64,000 nt of DNA from Coenobita brevimanus (taxonomy: Eukaryota > Arthropoda > Malacostraca > Decapoda > Coenobitidae): assembly GCA_032717465.1 (NCBI GenBank), contig CM064666.1:3702528-3766527 (forward strand), given 5' to 3'. Every line of letters starts with the position of its first letter. Within the stretch, counting starts at the first letter, position 1. Below are positions 58,249 through 64,000 of the stretch, in pieces. The position numbers and the translations under genes were made by a program. The notes beneath the pieces were generated by a model. It was given only the letters and a program-made list of their open reading frames with translations, was not told where the DNA came from and did not search any database.

Positions 58249-59036
58249 GTTGGTAACTGGTGTCCCTTCGAGAGTGTACTAGAATGTTGGAGAAGAATGT
58301 GAGGCTATATAAGGAGACGGAAGAGCCTTCGGCACTCCTCGGCCTTAATGACCAGAGGCTTTGGCCCCAATGGTCGATAGGCCCCCCCCCCCAAAAAAAA
58401 AGGGCACTCAGTTTCTTTTCAGTTCAGTCTGAGTTTAGATCACTGTCAGTTCAGTTAGGGAAGATTGTATAGCACCAGTACATGTGAAAATAGTTGGTAA
58501 GCATCAAGTGTAAGTATTTGGAAAATAAAGACAGAGAACTTAAGAAACCAGTGTTTATTAACGGCGGCTGAGCTGATCTCGTTGTTGCACACCGAAAGGC
58601 TAACCACAGGAAGAACAGCTCACTGGGCAACGTCCTTCCTACGCTGAACGACTGCTGTTGGAGCCTGTGGCGAGGTGGTATGGGGATGTACTGCAACAAT
58701 ACTGTGAAGCTAACATGCCGTTAACTGAGTCACTGAAGCTTCATCCTTCAAGTTTTTTGTTTGCTATCCCGCTTACTTGCTTACCTAGGTTCTATACAAC
58801 CGGTGACAAACGAAATAGAGACATTTCTTTAGTTCTGGCACCTAACATTCCCCCCACTCTTACAGCTGGAACTCATCACCTCAGAATGACTCAGTCATGT
58901 GCACACCTGTACTTTATCCAGGCTGATACTAGCTAACTTCTTGGGTGAATGAAGTTGTAACAGCAAATGGATAAAGATCATAATAATTATACATGCATAG
59001 CGTGGCAACAATGTCTCGATACTATATTGCTTGTCA
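58249..59036. other. No gene recognised
   Basis: Unassigned sequence with a C10/A9 homopolymer junction at about 58382-58400. The left part carries no motif; the pre-insertion site is at 58236-58248. Confidence 0.5.
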
Positions 59037-59056
59037 ACTATCTATCTGTCTATCTG

Positions 59057-59892
59057 TTGCCAGACGCCTTAATCCCATACGGGGTGGCCAGAGACAAATC
59101 GCCTCCACGTCGCCCTGTCCCCCTCCATTTCACAGTCCTGCTCCCAGCTCACTCCCCTTTCTCATATACCTCTCTACTCCATCCCTCCATTTCATCCTTG
59201 GCCTCCCCCTCCCTCTCTCCCCTTCCACCTCACTCACATACACTCTCCTCGTCAGTCTCTCACTTTCCATCCTCTTCACATGGCCAAACCACCTCAGTGT
59301 GTTTCTCCTAACGCTTCCTATCACATCCGCATCCACACCACAACGCTTCTTCACATCATCTCATATGTCAGTCTGTCTCTCCATGTGACTCCACATACTC
59401 CTCTCAAATAACTCATTTCCACTGCTCTCACCCTTGACTTGTGTCCCTCCAACAAGGTCCAAGCTTCACTTCCATACGTCAGAGTTGGTATCACAATACT
59501 GTCCTGTAGTAAATTCTTCACTTGCATGCTCATTTCCCTGTTTCTTATCACTGCTTTCAAGGAACCAGCAACCTTTCTTCCTTGTTGTACACTTTCAAGC
59601 ACTTCACCTTCCAAACTTCCATCCTTACTTATCACACAACCTAAGTACTTAAACGTACTCACATTTTCCATTTCCTCACCATCCAACCTCACTGTACATT
59701 CACTGACTTCACCTCTGTCAAAGCCTTGGTCGTCATCTTTTGGTCAGTCCTTGTCCAAGGCTTCTTGTTCGTCTTTTTAGTTAGCTGTTTTCCGGGGAGG
59801 CGCACTAAGCCTCCGTCAACCCTTTTAGTCGCCTCATACGACAAGCAGGGATACTGGGGAAGTATTCTTGAAAAAAAAACCTACCCCCGGGG
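59057..59892 (-). pseudogene. LINE family A copy A5, internally deleted (5' UTR joined to RT end)
   Basis: The minus strand starts with the hairpin 5' leader (59892-59820) and a leader matching that of A2 (59819-59723: GGAAAACAGCTAACTAAAAA, then GACTGACCAAAAG). It then jumps at about 59720 to the RT connection (GEVSECTVRLDGEEMENVST), the C-terminal region (SEAWTLLEGHKSRVRAVEMS, TLRWFGHVKRM, ERGRGRPRMKWR) and the family 3' end with a (GATA)n tail at 59038-59056. Endonuclease and RT catalytic core are absent. The 3' part uses two frames, joined near 59351. Confidence 0.85.
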
Positions 59893-59944
59893 GTGGCAAT
59901 GTACTGTACCGTATTATTGAAGGCTTTGAGGGATGAGCTGTTGT

Positions 59945-61085
59945 AACAACTACCTTGTGTAAGGCAAGGTCTGTCCATTTCAGGTTTTGTTTTCATGATG
60001 TTTGTAAATGACCTGATAATAAGAAAGAAAAATATCATCTGGAGGTTTATTGAAAGTAGTTTCGTATATTGATGCTGGCAGATGACACAGTATTATTGCT
60101 TGTTACGAAAGGAAGTGTGGTTAGAATGGTTAGTATACTGCAGGAATTTTGTCATGAATATGAAATGAAGATAAACGCCAGAAAAAACCGATTTTTTTTT
60201 TCTTAAATATATGGTGAAGCTGTTGATGCTGACTCCACGCATGTGGACAGGTTAGTCATTGGGCATTATAAAAATTATGTATATCTAGGTTCACCATTCA
60301 CATGTGATGGGTCCGTGTCATCGTCAGCTTAGGAACATGCTAGAATTAAATGTGATAAAGCATGCTTTGTCTATAAGGAACAATGATGTGCCGTTTACTG
60401 TCAAGCTTCGTGTGTTCGACGCGCACCCCTTATGTCATCGCTCCTGTATGGACGTGAATCATGGTTAGGGTCTGATGTTAAAACTGTAATCAGACTACAT
60501 AACTGGGCCATAAAAGAATAGTTGGGAGTGAGGAGACCAACACTCAGCCTAGTAGGTTACGCCGAGTTGGACTACCCATCGTTACCTGTCATACTAATAT
60601 GGGAACAACATAAATTCTTTCATTAGATGTGGTCTGACTGATGCCGCATAAATGATGACCTTTATTATTTGGTGAGTCAGTAATGTACTGTACACAATGA
60701 CACTGTCAGCTCCAGCACATCAATGCATTGTATACGAGTATAAGACATTAATCCAGGCTGTTTAGTGCATAATGTTTATACCAAGGAACACGCAATTAAT
60801 GAGCTGCAGAGAATATCCTTTGCACATTTTTGTGTCCAAGTATAGCTTGTCAGAGAAGACGGGACAGTTGAATAGGCAAGGGCATGGCCGTCTCGCATTG
60901 GAAGAACATCTGTGTAGGCTATATATGACTTCTTGAAAGACTGAGAGGCATCTTGTGGACGTTTGTCCAAATGTACACTATATTACAGACCTTCATTGCA
61001 TAAATTTCTTTCATATTCTGTTTACCATGTTTAGAAATGGTGTATGCAAGGTTACCCATAACATTTTACAATTATATAGTTGATG
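59945..61085 (+). pseudogene. Old LINE 3' end (G): RT palm to C-terminus
   Basis: Plus strand, shifting frames: a remnant of V-N-D-L near 60000, ADDTVLLLVTKGS (60079-60117), YVYLGSPFTCDGSVSS (60276-60325), a degraded LLYGRESWL (60440-60470), LGVRRPTLSLVGYAELDYPS (60525-60580), and a C-terminal stretch with RISFAHF, E-D-G-T-V-E and R-G-H-G-R-L-A-L-E-E-H-L-C (60810-60915). Many stops. It resembles an RT family widespread in invertebrates with the YLGSPFT box; clade not established. Confidence 0.7.
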
Positions 61086-62567
61086 TTCGTTGTTCAGTTG
61101 ATATTTTCTACAGATGTACTGTACAGTCACTCATAACAGAAGTGACACTTCGCTACCCAAGCCCTCCGCGTTTCGTGTGGTAACACTGTAACCTTTACAA
61201 CTTCAGGTGATTCGAGTTGGGATTTGAGATTCTGTGCCTGAGTGAACACCGAATCGAATTTAGTTTCACTTCCTGATGAACTGTGTAGCTATGCCATGTG
61301 CGAAAATTCTCTTCATAATATTGCTTTGTATATTAAATAATCACACCATAGTGCAAGCGGCAAATCCATTGACCTCAGCAGATAATCTAATGTTGAACAC
61401 TTTCATAATGTTCCATTCACATTAAAACATGATGAGTGGATGCACAAAAATAAGTACGTTGTAGTATCTGCCAGTGATTTCCAACTATTCTCACCACAAT
61501 TCAAACGTGATTATTATAACTTTCACCCCGTAGCCTAACCTGTGACGTTACGTATAAAAATTTAATATCACATTACCGACTGGGAGTTGCTATGTCGGTA
61601 CACGTCACGGAAAGACCAATAATTAATCTTGTACTGACCCGCACATCATAAACATCCTGAGGTCTCTCTCTCTCTCACTCTCTCTCTCTCTCTCTCTCTT
61701 TATAAAAGTGTCATTCACATAAGGCTGCTTAATTTTAAAGGCGGCATGTCTTCATGATATGTAATTTCGAGGTAGGCCAGAACACCATGGTGAAATAGTA
61801 ACACCTCTTTGACGTTATTGCGGCTTCATTGTTTTGACGAGGTTTATAAAATAACTTTGATCTCATTGACCTCGTCAGATTTTTTTTTTTTATGCATAAT
61901 CTACATCAGGGTTTATGACGTATTACTGGATAAAATATATTACCCTAGGAATGACACTGTTACAACTAAAACAGCAGTTTACTGCTAAATAAAGATGAAA
62001 GTTATTCTTCTGATAGGCTAAGAGTTCCAGATAACTTCTGTAGAAATACTGCATTACTTGCCTCGTGACATTTTCACAGAATATGAATTTTTGTACTATC
62101 GTTCAATTAATGATTTTTTTCCCCTACGTTTCGGGTTAGGTATTTCATGTTTCTCAAGAAAAATATCATGACAGTGAAATGTGTAACTACATCAATGTTA
62201 CGTTTTTGTGCAATAAATCTTAGATAATGCATCCTCTGAATACCTAAAGAAATGTTAGCATTCACTGTTGGCGCCAAAATGATCATAGTGTACAAGAAGA
62301 ATTTTTACAGTAGCTGGGGTACGTATCACTGTCCGTGTGGCATTCTAATGCAAATACTCCCTTTATCATCTCATTCCCCGAATTTCATAATTATTCTGGT
62401 CCTTCACGATATACTGTAATTTTAATGTCCGATAACTGTGGAGATAAAATCACCGAATTCTGAGGTTGTAATCTCCGTCGTGGACTGTGATCCCAAAGCT
62501 TGAAGCTCAGGAGTTGAGTTTGTCTGCCCAGATTAGTATCCATATCATTATTTTCTCCTCTGTAGCT
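61086..62567. other. No gene recognised
   Basis: AT-rich unassigned sequence. A (TC)n run lies at 61662-61700 and a T11 run near 61880. Confidence 0.55.
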
Positions 62568-62950
62568 TACCACATATCTGTGAGTGAGGGGATGTGTCAG
62601 TGCCAGAGTAGACTCTAGCTTGCCCACATCACTACAACATATGCGTGGGTGAAGGAATGTGTCACTGCCAGTGCAAACACTAGCCTGGCCACGTCTCTAC
62701 CGAACATGCATGGGATGAGATGTGTTACTGCCAATGCGAACGCTATCCTGGCCACATTACCACATATGCGTGGCTAAAGAGGATGTCTCACAGCTGGAGC
62801 GATAGCTAGCCTGGCCACATCTCTACCACATTTGCATGGGTGAAGGACGTGTCAGCGCTAAATCACAGGGTAATGTGACCATATCTCTGCCACATATGCT
62901 TAGATGGGGGAAAGTGATAATGCCTGATTACTGCTTTACCTGGTCACAAC
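62568..62950. repeat. Degenerate minisatellite, unit about 60-65 bp
   Basis: About six diverged copies recognisable by ACCACATATGCGTGG, GGTGAAGGA(T/C)GTGTCA, CTGCCAGTGCGAAC and TAGCCTGGCCACATCTCT-type words at about 62570, 62635, 62700, 62760, 62825 and 62890. Confidence 0.85.
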
Positions 62951-63910
62951 TTTTTCACATACAAGTTCATGGGTTACCGTAGTAGTGCAAAAAAGAATTT
63001 CATAAGGCTTAAGCTCAAAAGGACGGAGGAGATATTCGTGTGCTGGTTCAGTTTGCCCCATGTCCTACTTTTGGTGGCAACAGGCCCAGTAAGTTGTCCG
63101 TGAGTGCGCGTTTACGCACGCACGCGCACATGCACATATGCATGCACACACACATGCAGACATAGATGCTCGAACATTCTCACACACACACACACACACA
63201 CCATCAAACACTTTCCCCATTTGCGAACCAGTAATGATGATAACGTCAGGATTGGGCCATTTGTTGAGGCAAATTCCAAAAAGGTTCATTGCAGCTCGAA
63301 GACAATTTAATAGTTTGTTCAGCCTAAATTCAGATGATATTGTCCATGTAAATGATATCTCAACTTGAACGGACTTTGGTATGGCAGTCAGGCTATTACA
63401 TTTGTAAAACAGCATTTAATTCTTTTATCCTGAGATGTACTTTATATTTCAATCTTACCCAAAACGGATTTATTCAGGTTAGGGGAGAGTTTCGAATAAG
63501 GGGATCAGATGGCGCATTCAGTAAGCCTTTCAGTAACAGAGGTTATTTCTAACCTAAAAAAAAAAAAAAAACAGTCGCCTACTAGTACCAAAAACAGGAT
63601 AGAAGTAAGTTCTTGGACTGATGGAAGAAAGACTTGACAGCCCAAGTTGTTTTGATGCTTCTGCCTTCAATATTCATGACATGAACTGTCACCAAAGGAC
63701 AAAATAATGTCACTGAGGAATGTGAATGTGAAGAGGTTCAGTGAATAAGCTAAGTGTTGGCACTCCTTGCTATATAACAGCGACGTCTTTTATACTATAT
63801 TCTGCTACCACCATTATTTTTGTGCAACCTATAGAAGTCTGATTGTAATGAAGAAATTAAAGATATTGCACGGTAGTGTGCACTTGCCTAGCCTACAGTG
63901 ACCAGTGGAG
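62951..63910. other. No gene recognised; short AC repeats
   Basis: GCAC/ACAC runs at 63108-63160 and (AC)n at 63181-63202, plus an A16 run near 63558. No motif-bearing frame. Confidence 0.55.
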
Positions 63911-64000
63911 CTGATTCCCGGTGCTCCCTGATGATGCAATTAAAATGACGAAGCAGTCTCAGGTGGATAGTATACTTGCTTAATTAAATACACCACCCGC
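63911..64000 (+). repeat. Interspersed repeat Y (partner of repeat X), cut by window end
   Basis: Same 90-bp core as 43954-44043. It reaches the last base of the window, so its right border is unknown. Confidence 0.7.

Noticed and set aside
59037..59900. Target-site duplication around LINE A5 (GTGGCAA on both sides)
   Set aside because: The shared word is short, does not abut the tail, and could be chance.
62568..62950. CRISPR-like array
   Set aside because: No separate conserved repeat and unique spacer; it is a simple minisatellite.

Overview
The window reads as intergenic or intronic chromosomal DNA of an arthropod, most likely a decapod crustacean. Support comes from dense (AT)n, (AC)n, (AG)n, (AAT)n and (GATA)n microsatellites, a degenerate tract of the arthropod telomere-type word TTAGG, and many crustacean-style LINE families. 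No intact host protein gene, rRNA gene or functional tRNA gene is visible. Almost everything that can be interpreted is a transposable element, usually broken and often nested in another. The species assignment is inference.

Layout. 1-4.9 kb: right-hand part of a Ty3/gypsy-like element in the order RT, RNase H, integrase, env, with an F-type fusion-glycoprotein-like env; decayed. 5-13 kb: copies of two LINE families (A and D) and a tRNA-derived SINE. 14-17.5 kb: a hAT-like terminal pair enclosing a minisatellite and a LINE A copy whose RT is internally repeated in frame. 18.1-21.5 kb: a second hAT remnant with a CR1-group LINE inside it. 21.6-23.6 kb: a LINE A copy split by a 938-bp TIR element. 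23.9-26 kb: a Penelope-like GIY-YIG endonuclease at an inverted junction, then another decayed LINE. 26.1-32.5 kb: a complete LTR element whose integrase lies upstream of RT (Gmr1-like order). 32.7-38 kb: two further broken Gmr1-like copies and a CR1-group LINE. 38-41.3 kb: a TA-flanked TIR pair surrounding a spliced THAP-domain pseudogene with a TTAGG-type tract in its intron. 41.4-51.9 kb: tandem duplications, microsatellites, SINEs, a nearly complete RTE-type LINE (B) and fragments of family C. 52-58.2 kb: a full-length I-group LINE with a perfect 13-bp target-site duplication and its gag-like and EN/RT/RNase H regions in one reading frame. 59-64 kb: an internally deleted LINE A copy, an old LINE 3' end, a minisatellite and an interspersed repeat.

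The best candidates for a second look are the Gmr1-order LTR element in a crustacean-like genome, the I-group LINE with one continuous gag-EN-RT-RH frame, the 5' hairpin module shared by two LINE families, the in-frame RT repeat, and the THAP gene inside TA-flanked TIRs. No new host system was found. Calls rest on reading motifs and repeat ends by eye; no database search or alignment program was run.
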